In this document: piece after piece, positions 36,829 to 46,382 of the stretch | Layout of the letters: each line of letters starts with the position of its first letter | How positions within the stretch are numbered: position 1 is the first letter of the stretch | Source of the DNA: Rhodospirillum sp. | GTDB lineage: Bacteria > Pseudomonadota > Alphaproteobacteria > Dongiales > Dongiaceae | Length of the DNA: 64,000 bases | Direction of reading: 5' to 3' | Assembly (NCBI GenBank): GCA_013822765.1 | Contig: PNKY01000002.1 | Span: 186,001-250,000 of the forward strand | Made by a program: the position numbers and the translations under genes | Notes under the pieces: model-generated | Told to the model about the DNA's origin: nothing | Databases searched by the model: none | Seen by the model: the letters and a program-made list of their open reading frames with translations, nothing else

Positions 36829-37025
36829 CGCGCCACCGATTGTATCGACGACGACGCTCGCCGGATTTGCCTCGACCGCGCTTGCCAGGGTGGTGACGCC
36901 GGGGCCGAACATGGCCTCTCTGGTTTCGCGGACAATCTGCCGGGGCCACGCCAGCCGGCGCTCACCCCTGCGCCTGATCGCCGCTTGCGGCGCCGGCGCG
37001 ATTTCGGCTACTTACCTGTGCCCAA

Positions 37026-37050
37026 GGCCCCCGCATGCGGGGCCGGGGGC
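37026..37050 (+). terminator. Alternative hairpins upstream of hisZ
   Basis: GGCCCC (37026-37031) can pair with GGGGCC (37039-37044), or GCCCCCG (37027-37033) with CGGGGGC (37044-37050). The two are mutually exclusive. The second is followed by GCTGTTT. It could be a weak terminator after the PhzF-like gene or an attenuator for hisZ. Confidence 0.3.
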
Positions 37051-37082
37051 GCTGTTTACAAACCCGAGATCGCGCCCGACCC

Positions 37083-38216
37083 ATGGCCAACGGCAAGGAC
37101 CATCAATATCTGCTGCCCGCGGGGCTGAAGGACGGCCTGCCGCCCGACGCCGCGTTCGAGGCCGCGATCGTCGAACGCCTGATGGCCTGCTTCGCCGCTT
37201 GGGGCTATGAGCGGGTCAAGCCGCCGCTGATCGAGTTTGAGGACGCGCTGCTGTCCGGCATGGGCGCGGCGATGGCCTCCGATACCTTCCGCCTGATGGA
37301 CCCGGTGTCGCAGCGCATGATGGGCGTGCGCGCCGACATGACGCCGCAGGTCGGCCGCATCGCCGCCAGCCGCCTCAAGGGCTCAGCCCGGCCGCTGCGC
37401 TTGTCCTACGCCGGCCAGGTGCTGCGCGTGAAGGGCGAGCAGATGCGCCCCGAGCGCCAGATCGGCCAGGCCGGCATCGAGCTGATTGGGATCGCCAGCG
37501 CCGCGGCCGATGCCGAGGCTGTGCTCTTGGCAGCAGAAGCGCTGCAGCAACTCGGCGTCACGCAGCTGGTGGTCGATCTCAACGCGCCGACGCTGGCGGT
37601 GTCCTACCTGCGCGACTCCGGCATCGCCGATCCGGCGCCGATCATCGCCGCGCTCGACCGCAAGGATGCCGCCGCGGTCAAGGATTTGGGCGGCAAGCTC
37701 GCGCCGATCCTGGCGCAGCTGATGAATGCGGTCGGTGCGCCGCCGCAAGCGCTGGATCGCCTCGCCGCGATCGCTCTGACCAAGAATGCCGCGACACAGC
37801 GCGATCGCCTGATCGAAGTGGCGAAGCTGGTGCAAGAGGCCGCGCCAAGCCTCAGACTCAACGTCGACCCGACCGATCATCGTGGCTTCGAGTATCACAC
37901 CGGAGTCACGTTCTCCCTGCTCGGGCGCGGTGTCGCCGGCGAGTTCGGACGCGGCGGCCGCTATGTCAACCAGGCGGGCGAGGACGCGACCGGCTTCACG
38001 CTCTATCTCGATACACTCTCCGCCGCCTTGCCGGCGCCCAAGCCAGCGCGCCGCATCCTGCTGCCGCGCGGCACCTCGCACGATGCCGCATTGCGCCTGC
38101 GCCAGGAAGGCTGGATCACCATCCACGCGCTCGATACTGGTGCGGAAGACGAGAAGGAAGCGCGCCGCCTCGGCTGCTCGCATCTCTGGCGCAACGGCGC
38201 CGTCCAAATGCTTTAA
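37083..38216 (+). CDS. hisZ: ATP phosphoribosyltransferase regulatory subunit
   Basis: 377-residue class II histidyl-tRNA-synthetase-like protein without the tRNA-ligase anticodon domain. HisZ is the regulatory partner of short-form HisG in the first step of histidine synthesis. The visible HisRS-like core includes the DTFRLMDPVSQRMMGVRADMTPQVGR motif-2 region, LRLSYAGQVLR, and the GFEYHTGVTFSLL and GRGGRYVN segments. The start ATG 37083 has no obvious Shine-Dalgarno. The stop is 30 bases before purA; the hisZ-purA pair is common in alphaproteobacteria. Confidence 0.93.
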   Translation: MANGKDHQYLLPAGLKDGLPPDAAFEAAIVERLMACFAAWGYERVKPPLIEFEDALLSGMGAAMASDTFRLMDPVSQRMMGVRADMTPQVGRIAASRLKGSARPLRLSYAGQVLRVKGEQMRPERQIGQAGIELIGIASAAADAEAVLLAAEALQQLGVTQLVVDLNAPTLAVSYLRDSGIADPAPIIAALDRKDAAAVKDLGGKLAPILAQLMNAVGAPPQALDRLAAIALTKNAATQRDRLIEVAKLVQEAAPSLRLNVDPTDHRGFEYHTGVTFSLLGRGVAGEFGRGGRYVNQAGEDATGFTLYLDTLSAALPAPKPARRILLPRGTSHDAALRLRQEGWITIHALDTGAEDEKEARRLGCSHLWRNGAVQML

Positions 38217-38246
38217 CGGGCAAATGCTCTAGCAAGGAAGTCTGGT

Positions 38247-39536
<1,290 letters not shown>

Positions 39537-39540
39537 AGCA

Positions 39541-40185
39541 ATGAGACCCCAGGCGCGGGTCATCGTCATTTCGATTGCCGCGCTATCCTGGATCTTTTCC
39601 GGCGTTGTTGCCCATGCCTCCTGCAAGCCATTCGGGCGACCAAACCTAGCTCATGCTCCGATGGACGTGGCAATCGTCACCGAGCTCGAAGACGCGGAGC
39701 TCGAGAAGGATGTCACCTATCTCAACAGCCATCAGAGTCACTATCACTTGACGCTGTTGGAGGGCAACAGTGTCTGGTCTCGGATTCAAGCGAACTTGGG
39801 TTACGATGTTATCGTCGCGGTCGACCGCGAAATGATGGAAGGCGACAAACCCAAGTACAATCAGTATCTCACGTCGTATCGCGACGAGGATATTTCTGCC
39901 CAGACCATGATCATTGACTGGCGGTTCAACGACAAGAACGAGGTCGATTCGGCATTTATCCAGATTTCCGCCGCGAACGCACAAGCAAGATCGCGCCTCC
40001 TAGAATTAGGGTTGCTCGCTCTTGCGGGCCGCGGATGGGCCTTCGAACCGGATGTTCAGGACTACGTCGCGCGAATTGATAAGATCGTCGAACGAGACGA
40101 TGCGATGCTTTCAGCTTCGGCGATCGCAGAAATCGAAGAGGCGCGAAAAGGCGTTGTTGCCAGTTGTTTCGCAGAAGGTGAGTGA
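39541..40185 (+). CDS. Hypothetical exported protein
   Basis: 214-residue protein beginning four bases after the purA stop. Residues 1-26 form a signal peptide (hydrophobic VIVISIAALSWIFSGVVA, then AHAS). The rest is soluble and acidic, and I do not recognise a family; two cysteines (in SCKPF and near the C-terminus, SCFAEGE) could form a disulfide in the periplasm. Base composition is visibly less GC-rich than the neighbours, and there is no clear ribosome site, so translation may be coupled to purA. It may be a recent insertion into the locus. Confidence 0.65.
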   Translation: MRPQARVIVISIAALSWIFSGVVAHASCKPFGRPNLAHAPMDVAIVTELEDAELEKDVTYLNSHQSHYHLTLLEGNSVWSRIQANLGYDVIVAVDREMMEGDKPKYNQYLTSYRDEDISAQTMIIDWRFNDKNEVDSAFIQISAANAQARSRLLELGLLALAGRGWAFEPDVQDYVARIDKIVERDDAMLSASAIAEIEEARKGVVASCFAEGE

Positions 40186-40205
40186 CCCTGGCAGGAGGAG
40201 ATAAC

Positions 40206-40766
40206 ATGGTCCATTCATTGGCCGACCTCGCCCGTAGCGCTTTGGACGATGTGGCGCGGGTGGTCGCGAAACTCGAAATCGACGACTTCGAGTCCTTCGC
40301 GCAAGCAATCGCCGGCGCCAAGACCATCGCGCTGCACGGCCTTGGCCGCGAAGGCTTGCAGATGAAGGGGCTCGCGATGCGGCTCTTCCATCTCGGGCTC
40401 GATGCGCATGTGGTAGGGGAGATGACCACGCCGCCGGTCGGTGACGGCGATCTGCTGATCTGCTCCGCCGGTCCCGGCGATTTCGCCAGCATCGCGGCGC
40501 TGACCAGGATCGCGAGGACGCCGGCGCCACAACTGCGATCGTCACGGCGCAGCCCGCGAGTAACCTCGCGAACAACGCCGACCATGTCCTGCACATCCCG
40601 GCGCAGACCATGGCCGACGATCAGGGCGTCAAGATCCGTGTTGCCGATGGGATCGCTGTTCGAGCTGTCGCAGATGCTGGTGTTCGAGCTGCTGGTGCTG
40701 CGGCTGCGCGAGATCAAGGGCGAGACCGCGGCCACCATGCGCGCGCGGCACACCAATCTCGAGTAG
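40206..40766 (+). pseudogene. SIS-domain protein (6-phospho-3-hexuloisomerase-like) with two compensating frameshifts
   Basis: The ~186-codon frame starts as a sugar-isomerase (SIS) protein (GAKTIALHGLGREGLQMKGLAMRLFHLG, then GDGDLLICSAGPGDFASI) and ends with the family tail (LPMGSLFELSQMLVFELLVLRL). Between about 40516 and 40634 this frame is arginine/serine/threonine-rich nonsense. The neighbouring frame carries the expected residues there (DAGATTAIVTAQPASNLANN, then HVLHIPAQTMADDQGVK). A missing base near 40515-40517 and an extra base near 40631-40634 would explain it. GGAGGAG precedes ATG 40206. It is either a damaged gene with 40 scrambled residues or an assembly error. The intact protein would interconvert ketohexose phosphates. 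Confidence 0.8.
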
Positions 40767-40768
40767 GC

Positions 40769-41593
40769 CTAGCGGCGATTGTGTGCCGCTGCTGCAAACT
40801 CTGCCAGCTCGCGGTTGAAACGCTCCACATCCTCCACGAACGGCGCGTGGCCGACACCTTCGAACATGGAAAGCCTGGCGCCCGGCACGAGCGCGGCCGT
40901 CAGTTCGCCAAGGCCCTTGGTCACCAGCAGGTCCTGGTCGCCCTGCGTCACCAGCACCGGCACGTCGATCGTCCGCAAGATCGCGCCGTCGCTGGGCGGC
41001 CGCGACAGATGCGCGGCGCGGACACTGGCCGGCACAAGCATGTTGTAGTCGATGATCCGCTCCAGCACCTCGGGTCCCGGCTGCCGGGCGAAACAGGCGC
41101 GCACGAAGGCCCGCGTCGCCGCCAGGTCGGCCGCGCGATCTTCGCCTGTCATGGCCGAGAGATGATCGTTTCCCGATCCCACGAACTCCGGCTGATTGTT
41201 GGTGCGGGCGCAGACGTAGTTGATGCCGGCGATACGCGCCGTTCCATACGCCTCGAGATAGTCCTCGATGATGCGGCCGGCATACGACCAGCCAACCAGC
41301 ACGGGATGGTCCAGCTCGAGCGCGTCCATCACGGCCTTCACGTCGTCGGCGAATAGGCGGTCTTCGGCGTAGCGATCCGGCGCGGGCGGTTTGTCGGACG
41401 CGCCATGGCCACGGAGATCGAACGCGGCCAAGCGGAAACGGCTGCTCAGCTGCGGGTCATAGAATTGCGGCTCCCAGCATTCCGCGCATTGCGAGAAGCC
41501 GTGGATGAAAAGGATCTCCAGCCCGGCGCCGTTGCCGGCCTCGTAGGCCGCGAGCTTCAGGCCGTCCGCGGACGTGACTTCCGAGCGCCGCAT
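40769..41593 (-). CDS. Alpha/beta hydrolase
   Basis: 274-residue single-domain alpha/beta hydrolase. The oxyanion-hole HGFSQ is at 31-35 and the nucleophile S103 sits in GWSYAGR. The likely catalytic acid is in the GDQDLLV strand, and the catalytic His is in GVGHAPF near the C-terminus. The substrate is not predictable; esterase, epoxide hydrolase or haloperoxidase-like members share this layout. GGGAGA precedes ATG 41593. It converges with the SIS gene, with only two bases between the stops. Confidence 0.88.
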   Translation of the reverse strand: MRRSEVTSADGLKLAAYEAGNGAGLEILFIHGFSQCAECWEPQFYDPQLSSRFRLAAFDLRGHGASDKPPAPDRYAEDRLFADDVKAVMDALELDHPVLVGWSYAGRIIEDYLEAYGTARIAGINYVCARTNNQPEFVGSGNDHLSAMTGEDRAADLAATRAFVRACFARQPGPEVLERIIDYNMLVPASVRAAHLSRPPSDGAILRTIDVPVLVTQGDQDLLVTKGLGELTAALVPGARLSMFEGVGHAPFVEDVERFNRELAEFAAAAHNRR

Positions 41594-41802
41594 ATCGTTC
41601 TCCCGCCATCCGTCCAGTGCAGTGACACAGGCCTAGCCGCTGCGTCAATTTGGTCCTCGTTTTCTTGACCCAGGGAGCCATTCCTTACCCTCCATTAACC
41701 ACTTCCGATCAATAACCTAGCATTGGCCCACCATGTGTGTGGGCACGGCTTGGGGCTAAAGGGCTCGGCCGAACGGATTTTGGGCGCAAAGCGCGATTGG
41801 CG

Positions 41803-43821
41803 ATGGCGGACGATCAGATCCTGCTGGACGAACGGTATGAGATTGCGCCCGACCGGCGCATGCCCAAGTTCGATTCGCCGGGCGCCGAAGCCTTCGCGGT
41901 GCACGACCGCAACGAGCCCGGCCGGCCGATGTTCGCGCTCATGGCGCCCGGGCACCTGCCGTGCCGCTATCTCGGCCTGACCACCAAGAAACCGCCGTCC
42001 GACACGCCAGTGCTGTGGCCGCGCGCCGGCGGCGTGGTCGACTGGCCGCTGTCAGCGAATGGCGCGGTGGTGTGGGGCCGCCGCCCAACACTGATCTTCG
42101 ATGCGCCCAAGGGCGAGCGCGTGTTCGGTGGCGAGGTCGCACCGCCCCGCGCGATGACCGAGCCGCAACTGGCGCGCCAGGTGATCGGGCCGCTGGTCAC
42201 CGTCGCCCGCGAGTTGACGCAGATCGGCATCCCGCATCGCGGCATCCGCCCAGGCAACCTGTTCTATCAGACGAGCAACCAGGGTCCGATGATGCTCGGC
42301 GAGTGCTTCAGCATGCCGCCGGGCTTCGCGCAACCGGTGCTCTACGAGACCATCGAGTGCGCGATCGCCGATCCGTACGGCCGCGGCCCCGGTCTCAATG
42401 CCGACGATCTCTATGCGCTGGGCGTACTCATCCTGCAGCTCCACGTCGGCCGCGACCCGACGGAGGGCATGTCGGACGAGGAGATCATCTCCGCCAAGAT
42501 CAGCGCCGGCTCGTTTGCGGCGCTGGCCGGCCGGGAGAAGCTCTCCACCTCGATGGCCGAAATCCTGCGTGGCCTGCTCAACGACAAGGCCTCCGATCGC
42601 TGGACTTTGCGGCACCTCGATGCCTGGACGACCGGCCAGCACTTCACGCCGACCATGCCGTATCTGCCGCAGCGCGCCTCGCGGCCGATCCGCTTCGGCG
42701 ACACCGACCACATGAACAAGCCGGCGCTGGCCCATGCTATGGCGCGCCGCTGGCCCGATTCCATGAAGCTGGTGGACAGCAGCGACTTCGACAATTGGAT
42801 GAAGCGCAGCTTCAACGACGACAAGGTCGGCGACATGATGGCGCGGCTGATGACATCGGCCGCCAGCTCCGGTTCCACCGCCGCCATCAAGGACCGCTAT
42901 TTGTCGCGGCTCATCATCTGGATGAACACGCAGTCGCCGATCTGCTATCGCGACATCCGGGTCAATATCACCGGCATGGCGACCATGCTCGCCAACGTGC
43001 TCGAGAACCAGCCGCTGCTCAACCAGTTCGCCGAGCTGCTGCGCGGGCGATTGGTCCAGGTCTGGATGAACGAGCAGGTGGGGCTGAACTCCGACCAGCT
43101 GCAAATTCGTCGCATCATGGAGGAGATCGAGAAGCACATCGAGAAGCCGGCCATCGGCCAGGGCGTGGAACGCGCGCTCTACGAGCTGGATCCGCTGGTC
43201 CCCTGTCGCTCGCCCATGATCGCCGACTTCTATGTCACCAACATGCGCGACCTGCTGCCGGCGATCGACGCGGCGTTGCCGGGCCTGGGTCAAGGCACCA
43301 TCCCGATGGACCGCCACGTCGCGGCCTTCATCGGCGCGCATCTCAGACGCTCGATCGACCGCGAGCTCAACGCCATCGCGCAGACGCAGGACGAAGCCGA
43401 CCGCCGCGTCGCCATCCTGCGACTGCTCGCCATGGTCCAGCAGTCCTACCCCAACCGCAAGCTGCCGCGGCTTGCCGAGGCCGTCGTCGCCATGCTGGCG
43501 CCGGCGCTCAACAGCTTCCATCACGCCAACTCCCGCCAGGACGCCGAGCGCCGCATGCAGAAGCTCGGCAAGGACTGCGACTTCGCGGCCCTGGCGCTGC
43601 TGTTCGATCCGAGCGGCCCTTATCGCCGTTCCGACAGCCTGGGTTTCACCGCGGCCAAGCGCGCCTTCGTCAGCTTGAAGCGGGAGGAGGGGTGGCTGGA
43701 GAAGGGCGGGCTCACCCATCCCGACCGGACCCGGCTGATCGGCCAGCGGGCGGCCGCCATCACTTCCGCCTTCGTCGCCAGCGCGGCGATCGCGGTCTAT
43801 AGCGTCTACGCGTTGTTGTAA
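41803..43821 (+). CDS. Membrane-anchored protein-kinase-like protein (predicted pseudokinase)
   Basis: 672-residue protein. The first ~270 residues look like a eukaryotic-type Ser/Thr kinase fold. The catalytic loop reads HRGIRPGNLFY (H145-Y155), lacking the HRD aspartate but keeping the asparagine. The DFG position reads LGEC (165-168). No glycine-rich ATP loop is evident. The remainder is helical without a recognised domain, ending in one hydrophobic segment (ITSAFVASAAIAVYSVYALL), which would anchor the C-terminus in the membrane. ATG 41803 begins the conserved part; an upstream GTG at 41737 would add 22 unconserved residues. The next gene starts nine bases later and encodes a membrane protein, so a two-protein membrane complex is likely. 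Confidence 0.75.
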   Translation: MADDQILLDERYEIAPDRRMPKFDSPGAEAFAVHDRNEPGRPMFALMAPGHLPCRYLGLTTKKPPSDTPVLWPRAGGVVDWPLSANGAVVWGRRPTLIFDAPKGERVFGGEVAPPRAMTEPQLARQVIGPLVTVARELTQIGIPHRGIRPGNLFYQTSNQGPMMLGECFSMPPGFAQPVLYETIECAIADPYGRGPGLNADDLYALGVLILQLHVGRDPTEGMSDEEIISAKISAGSFAALAGREKLSTSMAEILRGLLNDKASDRWTLRHLDAWTTGQHFTPTMPYLPQRASRPIRFGDTDHMNKPALAHAMARRWPDSMKLVDSSDFDNWMKRSFNDDKVGDMMARLMTSAASSGSTAAIKDRYLSRLIIWMNTQSPICYRDIRVNITGMATMLANVLENQPLLNQFAELLRGRLVQVWMNEQVGLNSDQLQIRRIMEEIEKHIEKPAIGQGVERALYELDPLVPCRSPMIADFYVTNMRDLLPAIDAALPGLGQGTIPMDRHVAAFIGAHLRRSIDRELNAIAQTQDEADRRVAILRLLAMVQQSYPNRKLPRLAEAVVAMLAPALNSFHHANSRQDAERRMQKLGKDCDFAALALLFDPSGPYRRSDSLGFTAAKRAFVSLKREEGWLEKGGLTHPDRTRLIGQRAAAITSAFVASAAIAVYSVYALL

Positions 43822-43830
43822 GAGGACATC

Positions 43831-44301
43831 GTGGCCAAGCAAGCACCCGCGAAGGGAAAAGCGTCATCGGCACCCAAGGCTTTTAAGCCGGCGCTGCTGC
43901 TGGTCCTGCTGCTGCCGGCCGCCGCCTTGATGGCGCCGATCGCGATCGTGATGGTGGCGGCCCTGGTGCCGACGGTGGTGGCGCGCATCGTCGACACCAA
44001 CCCCAACCGCTATCTCACCTTCACCGTGCTCGGCCTCAACCTGGTCGGCTCGCTGTATTTCGTGCACCAGGTGCTGACCAAGGGGAACAGCCTCGAGGTG
44101 GTGGCCATGGTGTTGCAGGATTCGGTTGGCTGGCTGTCGGCGTTGAGCGGCGCGGGCTGCGGCTGGCTACTGTTCCTGGCGGTGCCGCCGCTGATTGCCA
44201 AGGCGGCGGAAGCGCAGTCCGGGCTGCGGTTGCGCCGCGTGCACCGCGACCAGACCCAGCTGATCAACGAATGGGGCGAGGTGGTCGCGGCCAAGGACTA
44301 G
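43831..44301 (+). CDS. Conserved-looking membrane protein, partner of the pseudokinase
   Basis: 156-residue protein with a basic, alanine-rich N-terminus. About three to four hydrophobic stretches follow (two at residues 20-52, one near 64-80, one near 106-123), then a charged C-terminal tail. No family was recognised. The start is GTG 43831 behind AGAGGAC, nine bases after the pseudokinase stop, indicating one transcript. Confidence 0.75.
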   Translation: MAKQAPAKGKASSAPKAFKPALLLVLLLPAAALMAPIAIVMVAALVPTVVARIVDTNPNRYLTFTVLGLNLVGSLYFVHQVLTKGNSLEVVAMVLQDSVGWLSALSGAGCGWLLFLAVPPLIAKAAEAQSGLRLRRVHRDQTQLINEWGEVVAAKD

Positions 44302-44326
44302 CGGCGTCGCCGCGGCCGGTCGCCCG

Positions 44327-45247
44327 TCAGCCAGGTCCCGCTTCGACCAGCGCGGGGTCGAGTTGCCGCAGTGCATCGCGGATCCGCGTTTCGCGGATCA
44401 GCGTCCCGCCTGCAATTCCGGCAGCGATCTGCTCGGCGTTCAGCGCACGCTTCGCATAGTAGGCCTCCGCCTGGTCGGGCTGGAGATGGCCGCGGTACAA
44501 ACTTCGCCATCGTCTTGCCGAGCTTGGATTCATCGGAGAGTTCGGCTCCAAAGCCATCAAGCCCCGGCGGATCCTGCGCTCGAGCTGATCCAGGCTGCGC
44601 AAGGGATAGTGGACGATGCGCAGCGCATGATCGCGCTTCTCCGCAAGCCGGGCGCCGCCGCGCAGGACAAAGTGATTGCCTTGAGCCACCCGGATGTCGG
44701 AATAGGCGCGATGACAGACCTTCGGCGCCTGATTGCCAAGGACGGCCCGGCCGCTGCCCAGGTGAACGGTCATGGATTCATAGAACCTCTCGGCCTTTTC
44801 GCGGGGCGGCAGCATGTCGACCCGCGGCACCTGCAGGCAATCCGTGTCGCGTGGCATTGCTGCCAGGACGTCGCGCACGGTACCTTGTTCCGCGAGCCAG
44901 AATTCGTCGGCGTCGTTGTTGATGACCCAATCGGCATCGAACTTCACCGCCGCCTTTCTCGCCATGCGCGAGACCCACTTGCCCTGCTGATGGGTTAGCT
45001 CCGGCTGGTGTATCAGATGCAGCTGGCCTCTTTGGACAAAGCGCTCCAGCAGACTCGGTGTCCGGTCGCGCGAAGCATTGTCGGTGGCGATGACAAAATC
45101 GACGCCCTGCGCGAGGTGGTAGGCGATGTTGTAGCCGATGATGTCCTCTTCATCGCGGCACAGCAGGGTCATGATGATGCGCGGCCGTCGACGGAACGGC
45201 CGTTTCACCATCCGCACCAGCGATCGCGCGATCGATTTCGGCTTCAT
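44327..45247 (-). CDS. Family 2-like glycosyltransferase
   Basis: 306-residue protein with a GT-A nucleotide-sugar fold. It shows a first strand RIIMTLLCRDEEDIIGYNI, an ATDNASRDRT loop, and NNDADEFW (110-117) as the metal-binding DxD-type motif. It resembles the Glyco_tranf_2_4 group that modifies surface glycans. The acceptor is unknown. ATG 45247 begins about 10 bases past the U tract of the rpoH terminator and has no strong ribosome site, so read-through from rpoH or a promoter inside the short gap would be needed. Confidence 0.8.
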   Translation of the reverse strand: MKPKSIARSLVRMVKRPFRRRPRIIMTLLCRDEEDIIGYNIAYHLAQGVDFVIATDNASRDRTPSLLERFVQRGQLHLIHQPELTHQQGKWVSRMARKAAVKFDADWVINNDADEFWLAEQGTVRDVLAAMPRDTDCLQVPRVDMLPPREKAERFYESMTVHLGSGRAVLGNQAPKVCHRAYSDIRVAQGNHFVLRGGARLAEKRDHALRIVHYPLRSLDQLERRIRRGLMALEPNSPMNPSSARRWRSLYRGHLQPDQAEAYYAKRALNAEQIAAGIAGGTLIRETRIRDALRQLDPALVEAGPG

Positions 45248-45257
45248 GTGATTCGAT

Positions 45258-45295
45258 GCAAAAGAAAAGCCCGCGCCAACAGGTAGCGCGGGCTT
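45258..45295 (-). terminator. Rho-independent terminator of rpoH
   Basis: A 10-bp stem (AAGCCCGCGC 45267-45276 with GCGCGGGCTT 45286-45295) with a 9-nt loop is followed on the minus strand by TTTTCTTTTGC. It lies 25 bases past the rpoH stop. It is the clearest intrinsic terminator in the window. Confidence 0.9.
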
Positions 45296-45319
45296 GTCCC
45301 GGTGTCGATACGCGAACGA

Positions 45320-46204
45320 TCAGTTCACGGCCAGCTTCTCGTCCAGGGCCGCGTTGCGGATGGCGCGCTGGACCTTGTCAAAGGCGCGCACCTCGATCTG
45401 GCGCACGCGCTCGCGGCTGATGCCGAACTCCTTCGAGAGGTCCTCGAGGGTGGTCGGCTCGTCCTTGAGGCGCCGCTCGGACAGGATGCGCCGCTCGCGC
45501 GGATTAAGCAGCGTCAGCGCGCGGTTCAACAGCTTCTGCCGGCGGCCGAACTCTTGGCTCTCCGCCAGCATGGTTTCCTGGCTGTCGCCTTCATCGACCA
45601 GCCATTCCTGCCATTCGCCTTCGCCGTCCATGCGGACCGGCGCGTTCAGCGAGTGATCGGGCGCGGCCAGGCGCCGGTTCATGTCGACCACGTCGCTCTC
45701 CGGCACGTCGAGGCGGGTGGCGATCTCCTTCACCGTCTCCGGCCTCAGGTCGCCTTCCTCCAGCGCCTTGAGCTGGCCTTTGACCCGGCGCAGATTGAAG
45801 AACAGCTTCTTCTGCGCGGCGGTGGTGCCGATCTTCACCAGCGACCACGAGTGCAGGATGTATTCCTGGATGGCGGCGCGGATCCACCACATAGCATAGG
45901 TGGCGAGGCGGAAGCCCTTGTCGGGGTCGAAGCGCTTCACGGCCTGCATCAGGCCGACGTTGCCTTCGGAGATGACTTCGGACATGGGCAGGCCGTAGCC
46001 GCGATAGCCCATCGCGATTTTCGCGACCAGCCGTAGATGGCTGGTGACCATCTTGTGTGCGGCTTCGGTGTCCTGATGTTGCTGCCAGCGCTTGGCCAGC
46101 ATGAACTCTTCGCTCTGTTCCAGCATCGGGAACTGGCGAATCTCCGCGAGATAGCGGGCCAGATTGGAATCGCTGACAAGACTTGGAAGATTTCGTACGG
46201 CCAT
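45320..46204 (-). CDS. rpoH: RNA polymerase heat-shock sigma factor RpoH (sigma-32)
   Basis: 294-residue group 3 sigma-70 protein that directs RNA polymerase to chaperone and protease genes. Region 2 includes MVTSHLRLVAKIAMGYRGYG and the core-binding/-10 helix FDPDKGFRLATYAMWWIRAAIQEY. The RpoH box QKKLFFNLRRVK follows it. Region 4 (LNPRERRILSERRL...FGISRERVRQIE) reads the -35. Length is standard. AAAGGGGACGAT precedes ATG 46204. A sigma-32-type promoter lies about 120 bases upstream and an intrinsic terminator follows the gene. Neighbour rluD is a usual alphaproteobacterial context. Confidence 0.97.
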   Translation of the reverse strand: MAVRNLPSLVSDSNLARYLAEIRQFPMLEQSEEFMLAKRWQQHQDTEAAHKMVTSHLRLVAKIAMGYRGYGLPMSEVISEGNVGLMQAVKRFDPDKGFRLATYAMWWIRAAIQEYILHSWSLVKIGTTAAQKKLFFNLRRVKGQLKALEEGDLRPETVKEIATRLDVPESDVVDMNRRLAAPDHSLNAPVRMDGEGEWQEWLVDEGDSQETMLAESQEFGRRQKLLNRALTLLNPRERRILSERRLKDEPTTLEDLSKEFGISRERVRQIEVRAFDKVQRAIRNAALDEKLAVN

Positions 46205-46324
46205 ATCGTCCCCTTTATGGTGCCCGTGAAGGCATCATAGAACAGCCCAGTCCCTATCCCATTACGATTGCCGCAGGGCAGCAGACGACTCCCTGCATGG
46301 CTTTTGAGAAACTGAGTGGATGTT

Positions 46325-46353
46325 AGATGGGCTTACATTGCGCGCGTTTCAAG
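46325..46353 (-). promoter_or_regulatory. Sigma-32-type promoter upstream of rpoH
   Basis: On the minus strand, CTTGAAA (46347-46353) and CCCATCT (46325-46331) are separated by 15 bases, matching the heat-shock consensus CTTGAAA-N11-16-CCCATNT. It sits between rluD and rpoH and points at rpoH, implying positive autoregulation. Confidence 0.75.
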
Positions 46354-46382
46354 TGGTTGACTTGCGCGCTTGGACGCTATCG

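Noticed and set aside
36890..37210. 106-codon plus frame between the PhzF-like gene and hisZ
   Set aside because: No family resemblance, it overlaps the start of hisZ, and there is no ribosome site.
40610..41356. 248-codon plus frame overlapping the SIS gene end and the hydrolase
   Set aside because: Only its first codons are the displaced SIS frame; the rest is the antisense of the alpha/beta hydrolase.
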